Shown: positions 23,121 to 31,947, numbered from the stretch's first letter. The stretch: 46,539 nt of DNA from an uncultured Collinsella sp. (GCA_900540855.1 UQHK01000016.1:1-46539); one strand, 5' to 3'. The notes: generated by a model not told the origin, from the sequence alone. Numbers and translations: made by a program.

Positions 23121-23458
23121 CGTGCTTCCTCCTGCTTTTTGATCTGTGCTTCCATGCGCTCGAGTTTGCCGGTCATGGTATCGGTAAATCCGGGTCGAAT
23201 ATCGGCTTTGAGCACGACTTCGGTGCGGATGCCCTTGCTCGCCAACACAAAGGTTGCGTCGCGCACGACCTGCATAACCTCGTCCCAGTCGCCCTCGATC
23301 TCGGTGAACATCGAGGTGGTGCGGTTGGGAAGGCCGCTCTCGCGAATGACGCGCACGACCTCGGCGACCTCGGCGGACAGTTCATCGCCGGTGCCGCACG
23401 GGGCGATGGCCACGGCGACGAGCGTGTTCATGCTGGTATTGGTTGCGGGCTCGGACAT
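23117..23458 (-). CDS. MTH1187/YkoF-type thiamine-binding protein
   Basis: 113 aa. Small ferredoxin-like-fold protein of the MTH1187 family: VAVAIAPCGTGDELSAEVAEVVRVI, then TTSMFTEIEGDWDEVMQVV, a pattern found in cytosolic thiamine- or HMP-binding proteins. Between thiM and thiE, it probably holds or passes a thiamine intermediate. AGGAGG upstream of ATG 23458, three bases after thiM ends. The family annotation is firm; the ligand is inferred from context. Confidence 0.8.
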   Translation of the reverse strand: MSEPATNTSMNTLVAVAIAPCGTGDELSAEVAEVVRVIRESGLPNRTTSMFTEIEGDWDEVMQVVRDATFVLASKGIRTEVVLKADIRPGFTDTMTGKLERMEAQIKKQEEAR

Positions 23459-23461
23459 GGC

Positions 23462-24301
23462 TTATGCCTCCTCGAGCTCGAGCTGGTTATCGGCGATGTC
23501 TTGGGCGGTCGCGCGGTAGAGCTCGTCGATAAAGGCGACCTTAAAGCTTGCCGGGGCATCGGCGACAGCGGCGGCACGCGTGCCGGCAACGTTGTAGACC
23601 GCGGTGCCGCAGATGGCTGCCGTAAACGGATCGGCAGCGCAGGCGTACACAGCCAGCACGCCGCCCTGCGAACAACCGCAGCCGGTGATCTTGGACATGA
23701 GCGGGCTGCCGCCGTGGGACTTGGCCACGGTCGTGCCGTCGGTAATCAGGTCGACTTCGCCCGAGACCACAACGGCGCCGCCGGTGTAGCGGGCGAGCGC
23801 CACGGCGGCGCCGCGGGCGGCGTCTACCGTGTCGGTGGTATCGACACCGCGCACGCGACTCAGATCGGCCGCTTCGCCCTCAAGGCCCCACAGGCCGGCG
23901 AGCGCGATAATCTCGGAGGCATTGCCGCGCACGATGGCGGGTTTGTACTGCTTGAGTTCGTTTACCAGTTGGGTGCGCAGGCTGCCGATGCCCAGGCCCA
24001 CCGGATCGAGCACCCAGGGCTTGCCGGCGTCGTGTGCCGCCTTGGCCGCGCGGGGAATCGTCTGCTCGTAGATGGGGAAGAGTGTGCCCATGTTCAGATA
24101 GATGGCGCCGCCGCCGGCAACGAGCGCCTCGCCCTCGTCGGGCAGATAGACCATGGCGGCCGATCCGCCCACGGCGAGCTGCGCGTTGGCGACAAAGTCA
24201 ATCGTCACCGTGTTGGTGATGGAGCCCGCCATCGGATTGGTGGCGCGAATCTCCTCCACGGCCTTGACCACGTTTTGCTTGAGCTGTTTCGAATCGATCA
24301 C
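23462..24301 (-). CDS. thiM: Hydroxyethylthiazole kinase
   Basis: 279 aa, GTG start at 24301 behind AAGGAGG. Phosphorylates the thiazole moiety of thiamine for salvage. Ribokinase-like fold: GSITNTVTIDFVANAQLAVGGSAAM, PWVLDPVGLG, VRGNASEI, and the Cys-containing SKITGCGCSQGG active-site loop. First gene of the operon under the TPP riboswitch. No thiD/HMP kinase is in the window, so the cell needs one elsewhere. Confidence 0.92.
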   Translation of the reverse strand: MIDSKQLKQNVVKAVEEIRATNPMAGSITNTVTIDFVANAQLAVGGSAAMVYLPDEGEALVAGGGAIYLNMGTLFPIYEQTIPRAAKAAHDAGKPWVLDPVGLGIGSLRTQLVNELKQYKPAIVRGNASEIIALAGLWGLEGEAADLSRVRGVDTTDTVDAARGAAVALARYTGGAVVVSGEVDLITDGTTVAKSHGGSPLMSKITGCGCSQGGVLAVYACAADPFTAAICGTAVYNVAGTRAAAVADAPASFKVAFIDELYRATAQDIADNQLELEEA

Positions 24302-24321
24302 TGCACATGCCTCCTTGGCAT

Positions 24322-24354
24322 AGAAAAGGGGCGCTGTGCATAGACAGCGCCCCT
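24322..24354 (-). terminator. Expression-platform terminator of the TPP riboswitch
   Basis: AGGGGCGCTGT / ACAGCGCCCCT (24327-24337 and 24344-24354), 11 bp, six-base loop; on the minus strand it is followed by TTTTCTA. It lies between the riboswitch and thiM. Confidence 0.85.
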
Positions 24355-24365
24355 AAAAAGGCGGC

Positions 24366-24457
24366 ATGCTCCCTACGCCAGCATTAACTGACAGGTTCAA
24401 AGGATTGGGCCCCATGCCCTCTCAGCCTTGTGGTTTGCACCGCCGGCACTCCCGCAT
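24366..24457 (-). promoter_or_regulatory. TPP (THI-box) riboswitch
   Basis: Read on the minus strand it has GGGAGTGCC, CTGAGAGGG, CCTTTGAACCTG and GCTGGCGTAGGGAG in the order of the THI element, with ATGC/GCAT closing P1. It binds thiamine pyrophosphate. A strong hairpin with U-run follows directly, so control is by transcription termination when TPP is abundant. Controls thiM, the thiamine-binding protein and thiE. Confidence 0.93.
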
Positions 24458-24484
24458 CGAATCTGTTGTTCCCTATACTAGCGC

Positions 24485-24586
24485 ACCTGCCAAAAAGGGA
24501 CAGGTTTATTTTGGCAGGTAACAACTGGGGCTTTGCGTTTTCCCAGATAAAACCTGCCAATATAAACCTGTCTCTTTTTGGCAGGT
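24485..24586. repeat. Paired GGGACAGG palindromes (family 1), inverted
   Basis: The left unit (24485-24519, ACCTGCCAAAAAGGGACAGG...) and right unit (24552-24586) are inverted copies, 33 of 35 bases alike, each itself a weak palindrome, with a 32-base spacer. The right unit plus its tail matches 928-976. It ends a few bases before the -10-like TACAAT of the HAD gene, and completes the 325-base gap between thiM and that gene. Confidence 0.8.
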
Positions 24587-24626
24587 CGGTACAATAGACG
24601 GGATTAAGAATGACCGAGGGGGCCTT

Positions 24627-25535
24627 ATGATTAAACTTGTGCTGACCGATATGGACGATACGCTGATTCCAGCCGGGCATGACGGCGCCAGCGACTACGC
24701 CATCGAGGGCATTCATGCCATGCAGGCGGCGGGTCTGCACTTTGGCCCGGTTTCGGGTCGCCAGCCCTCCGCGATGGGCTGGATGTTCCGCAATCGCGCC
24801 GAGTGCTTCTCGACCGGCGCGTTCTGCAACGGCCAGGTCATGTTTGTGGACGGCGAGGTGGTAGCCTCGCATGCGACCGACAACGCCGCCCTTATGCGCT
24901 TGGCTGACTACTTGGAGCAAGAGACCGACGATACGTATCTGAAGGTCTACGGCCTGGGTGATGACTTTTGGGGCAACGATGCCTATTGTGTGACGAGCGA
25001 CCCCGAGCGCGTGCGCCGCGCCATGGAGTCGGGCGGTAACGCATGGCTCAAGGGCGAAGAGGCCCCGTGCCGTCCTGTCGTCGATGACGCGTCGGTGTTC
25101 AAGGCGAATATCTGGAGTGCTCGTTCGCGTGAGGAGCTCGCGGAGCTACGCGAGCGCGTTGCCGCTGAGGTGCCGGAACTCTCGCTCGTGTTTCCCAACA
25201 ATCGTGTGCGCCTGTTCGACATTCTTCCAGCAGGTTGGGACAAGGGTTGCGCTGCGCTGGAGCTGGCGCGCGCTTTGGACCTGACGTCCGACGAGGTGGC
25301 CGTATTTGGCGATTCCGATAACGACCTGCCCATGATCGGTGCCGTCCCCAACTCCGTTGCGGTCGCCAATGCCAACGAGGCCGTCACGGCTGCCGCGCGC
25401 TGGCATATCGGCGCTGCGGCAGACGATGCGGTTGCCGGGGCTCTGCATCAGATTGCCGCCTGCGCCGCGACGGGGGAGATGCCGTCGTTTATGCGTCAGG
25501 CGGATGCGGCGGGTTCGGGTTTCGCGGACGTCTAG
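24627..25535 (+). CDS. HAD-superfamily (Cof-type) phosphatase
   Basis: 302 aa. HAD motif I DMDDT (8-12), motif II VSGRQ, motif III as Lys in GWDKG, motif IV FGDSDNDLPM. The large C2-type cap between motifs II and III fits Cof-type sugar-phosphate or flavin-phosphate hydrolases. Substrate unknown. GAGGGGG precedes ATG 24627. Only 10 bases separate it from the LysR gene, so they probably share a transcript. Confidence 0.85.
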   Translation: MIKLVLTDMDDTLIPAGHDGASDYAIEGIHAMQAAGLHFGPVSGRQPSAMGWMFRNRAECFSTGAFCNGQVMFVDGEVVASHATDNAALMRLADYLEQETDDTYLKVYGLGDDFWGNDAYCVTSDPERVRRAMESGGNAWLKGEEAPCRPVVDDASVFKANIWSARSREELAELRERVAAEVPELSLVFPNNRVRLFDILPAGWDKGCAALELARALDLTSDEVAVFGDSDNDLPMIGAVPNSVAVANANEAVTAAARWHIGAAADDAVAGALHQIAACAATGEMPSFMRQADAAGSGFADV

Positions 25536-25545
25536 GGAGGCCATC

Positions 25546-26442
25546 ATGAAGCTTCAACAGCTCAGGTATGTCGTCAAAGTTGCCGAATGCGGCAGCATCA
25601 CCGAGGCCTCGCGCCGGCTCTTTGTGTCGCAGCCTTCGATTACCGCGTCGATCCGCGATCTCGAAAACGAGATGGGTGTGCACATCTTTGAGCGCACCAA
25701 CAAGGGTGTCATTGTGTCCGAGGAGGGCGAGACCTTCTTGGGCTACGCGCGCCAGGTGCTCGATCAGGCGGATCTGCTCGAAGGCAAGTACAAGGGCGCG
25801 TCCGAGCAGGTGCCGCACTTTAGTGTGAGCTGCCAGCATTATTCCTTTGCCGTCAACGCGTTTGTCGATGTGATCCGTGAGTTCGATGCCGCGCGCTATG
25901 ACTTTACCCTGCGCGAGGAGCAGACTCACGAGATTATCGAGGACGTCGCGCATATGAAAAGCGAACTGGGCATCCTGTACTTATCCGAGCATAACCGCGA
26001 GGTTATCGAGCGCATGCTGGCGGCCAACGAGCTCGTATTCGAGGGGCTTTTCTGCGCCACGCCGCATGTCTTCGTCTGTGCCGACCATCCGCTGGCGGCC
26101 CGCTCCAGCGTGACGCTCGAGGACTTGGAAGACTACCCGTTCCTGTCCTACGAGCAGGGCAGTTACAACTCGTTTTACTATTCCGAGGAGCTGACCTCGA
26201 CGTTTGAGCGTCGCAAGAATATCCGCGTGCGCGACCGTGCGACGCTGTTCAATTTGGCCATGGGCCTCAACGGCTACACGGTATGCTCGGGCGTGATCAG
26301 CCACGAGCTCAACGGCCCCGGCATTATCTCGATTCCGCTCGATGTGGATGAGTACATGGAGATCGGCATCATCACGCGCAAGAACACGACGCTTACGCGC
26401 TACGGTCAAGCCTATATCGACGCGATCCGTCAGCATATCTAG
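25546..26442 (+). CDS. LysR-family regulator (probable methionine-gene regulator)
   Basis: 298 aa from ATG 25546, behind AGGGAGG; the longer frame upstream overlaps the HAD gene and is not used. N-terminal helix-turn-helix (LRYVVKVAECGSITEASRRLFVSQPSITASI) followed by the two-lobed effector domain. It is upstream and co-oriented with the MetE-like gene, with a TATAG-N7-CTATA dyad between them, the layout of the MetR/MtaR Met box of streptococci. Regulation of the methyltransferase by this protein is therefore likely but inferred. Confidence 0.85.
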   Translation: MKLQQLRYVVKVAECGSITEASRRLFVSQPSITASIRDLENEMGVHIFERTNKGVIVSEEGETFLGYARQVLDQADLLEGKYKGASEQVPHFSVSCQHYSFAVNAFVDVIREFDAARYDFTLREEQTHEIIEDVAHMKSELGILYLSEHNREVIERMLAANELVFEGLFCATPHVFVCADHPLAARSSVTLEDLEDYPFLSYEQGSYNSFYYSEELTSTFERRKNIRVRDRATLFNLAMGLNGYTVCSGVISHELNGPGIISIPLDVDEYMEIGIITRKNTTLTRYGQAYIDAIRQHI

Positions 26443-26488
26443 ACTGCTGCGTCCTGCACAGGTCAAATCTCTTCATGACAGTCCCAAC

Positions 26489-26511
26489 TGATATAGGAAG
26501 CATCTATATCA
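26489..26511. promoter_or_regulatory. Met-box-like LysR operator
   Basis: TGATATAG, GAAGCAT, CTATATCA: a perfect 8-bp inverted repeat with 7-base spacer, containing TATAG-N7-CTATA. It lies 87 bases before the MetE-like ATG and 47 after the LysR stop. The match to the streptococcal Met box is from memory. Confidence 0.6.
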
Positions 26512-26597
26512 AACTGTTATAAACGTATATTTTACGATGGCTATATGAGCGCTCATACTCTGTCCCAGTAAAGCAACCAATGCAAAGGGAGATATCT

Positions 26598-27731
26598 ATG
26601 AGCACTTCGATTCAACCGAACGCGCCGTTTCGTGCCGATATCGTCGGCAGTTTTCTTCGTCCGCAGGCCGTAAAGGATGCCCGCGCTGCCTATGCGGCAG
26701 GCACGCTTGATGCCGAGGGGCTTAAGGCCGTCGAGGATGAGGCTATTCGCGACCTGGTGGACAAGCAAAAGGCCGCTGGCCTGCAGGTGATTACCGATGG
26801 CGAGTTTCGTCGCAGTTACTGGCACCTCGACTTTATGTGGGGGCTCAACGGCATTGAACGCCGCACCTCGCGTACGGGCTATATGTTCCACGACGAGGAG
26901 ACCACGGCTGACACCGCCGTGGTGACCGGCCCCATCAGCGGCGAGAACCACCCCTTCGTCGAGCACTTCAAGTTTGTCAAGGTGCTTGAGGGCGAGGGCC
27001 AGGTTGCGCGCCAAACCATCCCGGCGCCGATCCAGACGTTCTCGGAGGTTACGCTCGACCGCTGCGATGGCCAGCAGGAGAGCCTGCGCGCTGTCTATAA
27101 GACCGATGAGGAACTTGCCGACGCAATTGCAGCCGCTTATCGCACGGTGATCGCCGACCTGTACGCAGCGGGTTGCCGCAACATCCAGTTTGATGACTGC
27201 ACCTGGGGCATCTATTGCGATACCGACTTTGTGTCCAAGACTGGCATGAGCCCGGTTGACCTGCAAAAGGTGAGCGAGCTGGGCGTGGCGCTCAACAACG
27301 CCGCCATCGAGGGCAAGCCCGACGACCTCGTCATTAACACGCACGTGTGCCGCGGCAACTACCACTCCACCTACGCTTTTGAAGGCGGCTACGATCCCAT
27401 CGCTCCATATCTGTTTGCGCATGAGGACGTCGATGCGTTCTATCTGGAGTTCGACACGCCGCGCGCCGGCGGTTTTGAGCCGCTCAGCTACGTTGCACCC
27501 GGCAAGAAGGTCGTGCTGGGCTTGGTGACCACCAAGGCCGCAGAGCTCGAGGACGAGGACGTTATCGTTGAGCGCATCCGCGAGGCTGCCCAGTATGTGC
27601 CGCTCGAGAACCTGTATCTGTCTCCCCAGTGCGGCTTTGCCAGCTGCGAGATTGGCAACAAGCTGACCGAGGACGAGCAATGGGCAAAGATTGCCCTGGT
27701 CAAACGCATCGCCGAGCGCGTTTGGAAGTAA
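26598..27731 (+). CDS. MetE C-terminal-like methionine synthase (YxjG/YxjH family)
   Basis: 377 aa from ATG 26598, six bases after AGGGAG; an upstream ATG at 26580 lacks a site. It matches the single-barrel, cobalamin-independent methionine synthase-like family: GSFLRP, VITDGEFRRSYWHLDFMWG, IQFDDCTWG, NTHVCRGNY (zinc ligands H and C) and LSPQCGFAS (last ligand Cys). The family methylates homocysteine or a related thiol; B. subtilis yxjG/yxjH are methionine-regulated. The methyl donor is not known for this short form. Confidence 0.85.
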   Translation: MSTSIQPNAPFRADIVGSFLRPQAVKDARAAYAAGTLDAEGLKAVEDEAIRDLVDKQKAAGLQVITDGEFRRSYWHLDFMWGLNGIERRTSRTGYMFHDEETTADTAVVTGPISGENHPFVEHFKFVKVLEGEGQVARQTIPAPIQTFSEVTLDRCDGQQESLRAVYKTDEELADAIAAAYRTVIADLYAAGCRNIQFDDCTWGIYCDTDFVSKTGMSPVDLQKVSELGVALNNAAIEGKPDDLVINTHVCRGNYHSTYAFEGGYDPIAPYLFAHEDVDAFYLEFDTPRAGGFEPLSYVAPGKKVVLGLVTTKAAELEDEDVIVERIREAAQYVPLENLYLSPQCGFASCEIGNKLTEDEQWAKIALVKRIAERVWK

Positions 27732-27854
27732 CGCTACCGTTCGCAGGCGACGGCGCGTGCGAGACGTTGCGTATCGCGTACAATGGTTCGGATCGTATCG
27801 TTCGGGCAGGTTATCCGATATGCCCGGGCGCCCTTCCATTATGAAAGGACATCC

Positions 27855-29189
27855 ATGTCCCAATCCTCGACGCCCGCCGTCGCCGATGCCATCTACGATG
27901 CGTCGTCGCTCGGTCGCCCGCGCATGTTTTTGCTCGGCCTGCAGCACCTGTTTGCCATGTTCGGCGCTACCGTGTTGGTGCCTGTGCTCACCGGCCTTTC
28001 GGTTTCGGCGACCCTTTTGTTTGCCGGCCTGGGCACGCTGCTCTTCCACTTCCTATCGCGCGGCAAGGTGCCAGCGTTTTTGGGATCTTCGTTTGCCTTT
28101 ATCGCGGGCTATGCCGCCATCGCGCCCAACGGCGAGGCCGAGCTTTTGCCCTACGCCTGCCTGGGCGTAGCTTGTGCCGGCCTGCTCTATCCGGTGCTTG
28201 CGGCGCTCTTCCGCGCGTTTGGCGCCAAGCGCGTTATGCGCTTCTTTCCGCCGGTGGTGACTGGCCCCATCGTCATTTCCATCGGCTTGATCCTGGCAAG
28301 TTCCGCTATTGCTAACTGCCAGACCAACTGGCTTGTGGCTGTCATTGCCGTTGCCGTTATCGTCATCTGCAACATCTGGGGCCGTGGCATGGTCAAGATC
28401 GTGCCGATTTTGCTGGGCGTTGTGGTGAGCTATGCCGTTGCGGCTGCGCTCGGCGAGGTTGATTTCTCGGGCGTTGCCGCCGCTCCGTGGGTCGGTCTGC
28501 CCATCGTGTGGGACAACACCGTGTTTGCACTCTTTGGGCCGCAGTTCGATAGCGGTCTTGCCACGACGGCCATCATCACCATTATGCCGCTGGCATTTGC
28601 GACCATGATCGAGCATATCGGTGATATCTCGGCTATCGGCTCCACTTGCGAGCGTAACTACATCGCCGATCCTGGCCTGCATCGCACGCTGCTTGGCGAC
28701 GGCCTTGCCACGATCCTGGCTTCGCTCTTTGGCGCTCCGGCTAACACCACCTATGGCGAGAACACCGGTGTGCTTGCCCTAACGCGTGTGTTTGACCCGC
28801 GCGTGATTCGCATTGCCGCGTGCTGCGCCATCGTGCTTTCGTTCTGCCCCAAGTTCGCCGCGGTCATCGCCGCCATGCCGGCATGCGTTATCGGCGGCGT
28901 GTCGCTCGTGCTCTACGGCATGATCAGCGCTGTGGGCGTCCGCAACCTCATCGAAAACCAGGTCGATTTCCAGAACAACCGCAACGTGCTGGTGGCAGCT
29001 CTGGTGCTCGTGCTCTCGCTCGGCATTGCGTACAGCACCGCCGGTGCCATCGTGTTGGAGCTGGGCGGCGTGACGATTTCGCTTTCGGGTCTTGCCGTGG
29101 GTTCGCTGGTGGGCATTGTGCTCAATGCCATCCTACCGGGCAACGACTTTGAGTTTGATGTCTCCGAGCTTGAGGAGGCTGCTGAGTAG
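27855..29189 (+). CDS. uraA: Uracil permease (NCS2 family)
   Basis: 444 aa from ATG 27855, behind AAAGGA. NCS2/UraA: FLLGLQHLFAMFGATVLVP at the N terminus, the signature FLGSSFAF, MIEHIGDISAIG (catalytic Glu and His-binding face) and GAPANTTYGENTG in TM10. About 14 membrane segments. Imports uracil with protons. Monocistronic: 123 bases after the methyltransferase and followed by a terminator. Confidence 0.88.
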   Translation: MSQSSTPAVADAIYDASSLGRPRMFLLGLQHLFAMFGATVLVPVLTGLSVSATLLFAGLGTLLFHFLSRGKVPAFLGSSFAFIAGYAAIAPNGEAELLPYACLGVACAGLLYPVLAALFRAFGAKRVMRFFPPVVTGPIVISIGLILASSAIANCQTNWLVAVIAVAVIVICNIWGRGMVKIVPILLGVVVSYAVAAALGEVDFSGVAAAPWVGLPIVWDNTVFALFGPQFDSGLATTAIITIMPLAFATMIEHIGDISAIGSTCERNYIADPGLHRTLLGDGLATILASLFGAPANTTYGENTGVLALTRVFDPRVIRIAACCAIVLSFCPKFAAVIAAMPACVIGGVSLVLYGMISAVGVRNLIENQVDFQNNRNVLVAALVLVLSLGIAYSTAGAIVLELGGVTISLSGLAVGSLVGIVLNAILPGNDFEFDVSELEEAAE

Positions 29190-29209
29190 CAGCTGTGTTC
29201 AGCTGAATC

Positions 29210-29248
29210 AAAAAATGACGCCCATGCGTACGCGCGGGCGTCATTTTT
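29210..29248. terminator. Bidirectional terminator
   Basis: AAAAATGACGCCC (29211-29223) and GGGCGTCATTTTT (29236-29248). It ends uraA and the convergent esterase; the last bases overlap the esterase stop. Confidence 0.85.
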
Positions 29249-29912
29249 AATGCGTCAATATCCAGTGGATGCCACGTGCCATGCGCAGATCGGTTTGGGC
29301 AAAGTGATTGCCGGGGTTGAGCTCCAGCGTCGTGGGAATACCACGTTCGCCGAGCAGCTTTTCCATTGCGCGCGTATCGTCGAGTACGTGCCGCATCATG
29401 CGGTTGGGAGTCTTGGTCTCCTTTTTACCGAGCGACAGATAGACAGCCTGCGGGCTGCCGGCAAATGGCGCCGTGCTGGCGCGATCGACAAAGTCGGGAA
29501 ACCATAGCGACCCCGATGCGCTCGCGGCGCGGTCAAAGGCGTCGGTTTGCCAGAGGGACCAGAGTGCGAAGAGGCCCGCGAGCGAGTAACCGGCAATGCC
29601 ACGCCAGGTGGGCGGCTGAGGAAGCGATGACTCGACCTGGGGGATTATCTGATTCAGCAGCTCATCAAGAAAATCGGCAGCTTGGCCGCCGAAAGGCTCG
29701 GCATCGCGTACGGTCCCGTCGCATGCCCAGGGGCTCAGCTCGCGATTCCAATCGAGCCCGCCAATGGTGACGAGGGCGAATGGCGGACAGTTGAGCTCTC
29801 GGCAACACTTATAAACCTCGCTGCCGTCGCCCACGACCACAGGAAGGTAGATGACAGGCGCGCTTTCCGTATGATTCGAATAAACGGTTATCTGCTTTTG
29901 ATGCGCTTCCAT
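29247..29912 (-). CDS. Alpha/beta-hydrolase, enterochelin-esterase-like
   Basis: 221 aa. Esterase D/IroE-type fold: nucleophile elbow GYSLAG, preceded by strands PFALVTIGG, and a final His in NPGNHFAQ. Short version without a signal peptide, so an intracellular esterase. A siderophore substrate is possible but nothing nearby supports iron uptake. The Shine-Dalgarno at ATG 29912 (AGAGAAG) is weak. Confidence 0.7.
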   Translation of the reverse strand: MEAHQKQITVYSNHTESAPVIYLPVVVGDGSEVYKCCRELNCPPFALVTIGGLDWNRELSPWACDGTVRDAEPFGGQAADFLDELLNQIIPQVESSLPQPPTWRGIAGYSLAGLFALWSLWQTDAFDRAASASGSLWFPDFVDRASTAPFAGSPQAVYLSLGKKETKTPNRMMRHVLDDTRAMEKLLGERGIPTTLELNPGNHFAQTDLRMARGIHWILTH

Positions 29913-30024
29913 GACGGGCTTCTCTCAGTGTTGTGATATCGGCAGCCCCAATTGTCGCACGCCAGCGTATGCCGGTTGGGCTAGACCAAAGACAATCTCG
30001 TGCATCCCCTGCGGACGCATATGG

Positions 30025-30062
30025 AAAACGCCACCGCCGGAGGGGAGCTCGGCGGTGGCGTT
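30025..30062 (-). terminator. Terminator after surface protein A
   Basis: AACGCCACCGCCG (30027-30039) and CGGCGGTGGCGTT (30050-30062), 13 bp, then TTTTCC on the minus strand. The rest of the 30063-30119 gap is not annotated. Confidence 0.8.
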
Positions 30063-30119
30063 GTTAAACGGTGCTGGGGCTCGGGGCCTTCGCGGGAGCT
30101 GCCATGTGCGCAGAGGCGT

Positions 30120-31802
30120 CTAAGAGCGCTTACGGCTCGCCATGGTGCCTGCGGCGATAGCGGCTGTTCCCGCAAGGACGGTTGCCACGATGGCCGCACC
30201 CGAGGTGTCGCCGGTTGCCGCGAGCACGCCGGTAGTCTTGGCTTTCGTGGTTGAAGCCGCAACGGCCTTGGTCGGCTTTGAGCCCTCAGGCTTGGGGTTC
30301 TGCTTGGTCTCGTCGGGCTTGGGGTCTTCCGGATTGGCTACCTCGGGAGGTGCGATGGTCGTGCTTTTGGCGACTGCTTTGATATAGAGGGAGTCGACCG
30401 TGGCGTCGCCCGTGCCGATGGCTTGGCCTGCTTCGTAGATGCCGTCACGGAGCTTGCGATAGTCAATGACCTTGCCGCCTTCGGGCGTCTGGATGGCGGC
30501 GTTCTCAATCTTGATGGTGCCGATTGTCTTGCCGTCAGCGCTCATGGCACGGGCAAAGATTGCCGCTGTATCTCCTTCGGCCGTTACCTTGCTGCGGATG
30601 ATCGAGATGACTGCGGGTGTGATGCCCTCGCTGGTCTGGGCGATGATGCCGATGTTCTCGCCTTGGGGCTCGGGGCTCGTCTCGCCATCTTGGTTTTCGC
30701 TGTAGGGGGTGGGGCCGTCGCCGTTCTCGACATAGCGGGCTATGGCCTTGACAACGGAGTCGCTGATGTAGATGTGGCCACCCTTCTCGTTGGGTCGATC
30801 GTTTCTGGTGGAGAATGCAGCCGAAACCTCGCCTTCCGCAAACGCGTCCACGGTGGAGCCGTTCTTGACGACGATGTCGTCCTGGTAGGTGAAGAGGGCG
30901 ATGGCGCCACCGTATCTGCCTTTACCTGCACGGACCGTCACGTTTGCATGATCGAGGGTGATGCCCTTGTGGGCATAGACGCCATATTCAACACCGTTTA
31001 CGTTGAGGGAGGCGTTTGTGGCTGCGAGGCTGCCCTTGGCCTCGACGGCAGCGTCTTTCTCGGAGCTTGCCTCGACCGTCCCGCCACCCTTGATGGTGAG
31101 GTTCTTGTCGGTTCCAATACCCTTGTCCTCGGTAGCCCTGGCGGTGACGGCTCCGCTGTCGTCAATCGTGATATTGCCGTTTGCCCTGATGCCATCCGAT
31201 GCACCCGTGGCGTTGACGTTGCCCGAACCTTTGATGGCGAGATCACCCCCGGCATTGATGGCATCAAACCCAGTGCTCGTGGCGTTGACGGATCCGGCTC
31301 CGTCGATGTTGATATTGCCCGTGGAGAGGATAGCGTCCTCAGTAGATGTCACGCTGAGCGTGCTGCCCGCGTCGCCTTGGATATTGAGCTCGGCATTCTC
31401 GTTAGTGCCATGAGAAACGTTGATGCTTTCGATCCATTCGGCAGTGACGATGTTGGTCCCCGAGTAATTCACGTTGAGCTTGCCTGCGGCCTGGATCTCG
31501 CCGCCGTTATAGTTGTTGAGCTTCAAGTCGTCGGCGCCGTCCCACGACCAGGTACCGGCCTCGTCGCTCGCCGCGGTGTTGTACTTGTTGCCGCCGACCT
31601 TGACCCATTCCGCTGCGAGCGAGACGCTCGGCATGAGCAGCGAGCTCACCGTGAGCGCGCACACGGCGCCCGCGACGATGCGGCGCGTCACGCGGCGCCA
31701 GCTGCCGTGCGCGAGTCCTATGCGACGGCGAACGTCGGGTTCGGCAACATGGGTTCCGGCGGTAGCGTCATTGCGTTTGGGGGTCGTGAACAAGGCTGCC
31801 AT
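30120..31802 (-). CDS. Wall-anchored surface protein, Cthe_2159-like beta-helix (copy A)
   Basis: 560 aa from MAALFTTPKRND at 31802, behind GGGAG. A long charged N-region (about 40 residues) precedes the hydrophobic signal and SLAAEW cleavage site. The body consists of repeated short beta strands (DAILSTGNINIDGAG, DAINAGGDLAIKGSG, DGIRANGNITID...), the pattern of Cthe_2159-type carbohydrate-binding beta-helices. The C terminus is a Pro/Lys/Thr-rich linker, LAATGD sorting motif, hydrophobic segment and RKRS tail, so sortase attachment to the wall is expected (class E-like LAxTG). Paralog of copy B, about two thirds alike by eye. Confidence 0.75.
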   Translation of the reverse strand: MAALFTTPKRNDATAGTHVAEPDVRRRIGLAHGSWRRVTRRIVAGAVCALTVSSLLMPSVSLAAEWVKVGGNKYNTAASDEAGTWSWDGADDLKLNNYNGGEIQAAGKLNVNYSGTNIVTAEWIESINVSHGTNENAELNIQGDAGSTLSVTSTEDAILSTGNINIDGAGSVNATSTGFDAINAGGDLAIKGSGNVNATGASDGIRANGNITIDDSGAVTARATEDKGIGTDKNLTIKGGGTVEASSEKDAAVEAKGSLAATNASLNVNGVEYGVYAHKGITLDHANVTVRAGKGRYGGAIALFTYQDDIVVKNGSTVDAFAEGEVSAAFSTRNDRPNEKGGHIYISDSVVKAIARYVENGDGPTPYSENQDGETSPEPQGENIGIIAQTSEGITPAVISIIRSKVTAEGDTAAIFARAMSADGKTIGTIKIENAAIQTPEGGKVIDYRKLRDGIYEAGQAIGTGDATVDSLYIKAVAKSTTIAPPEVANPEDPKPDETKQNPKPEGSKPTKAVAASTTKAKTTGVLAATGDTSGAAIVATVLAGTAAIAAGTMASRKRS

Positions 31803-31905
31803 GGTTGCTCCCGTTCTCATAGGGCCTATACGACTAGATTCAGCGTATCTGCTGGATGTTGCCGGCGGTAGTGCCGTTTGGAGGGCAAAATGGCCAAAAT
31901 GGGGG
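31803..31905 (-). promoter_or_regulatory. Duplicated leader of surface protein A
   Basis: About 95 bases directly upstream of the ATG align with the region upstream of copy B (33859-33960), with a nearly unchanged block CCAAACGGCACTACCG and ATAGGCCCTATGAG near the start. It marks the common promoter/5' region; no known riboswitch was recognised. Confidence 0.5.
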
Positions 31906-31947
31906 AGAAATAGGCCGCACGCCGGCGCAGGGACCGGCGCTAAAAGA

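Noticed and set aside
26553..28049. 498-aa minus-strand open frame
   Set aside because: Antisense to the MetE-like gene and the start of uraA, which have clear motifs and ribosome sites.
29247..29912. Siderophore (enterobactin) esterase role
   Set aside because: The fold fits but there are no iron-uptake genes or signal peptide to support the substrate.
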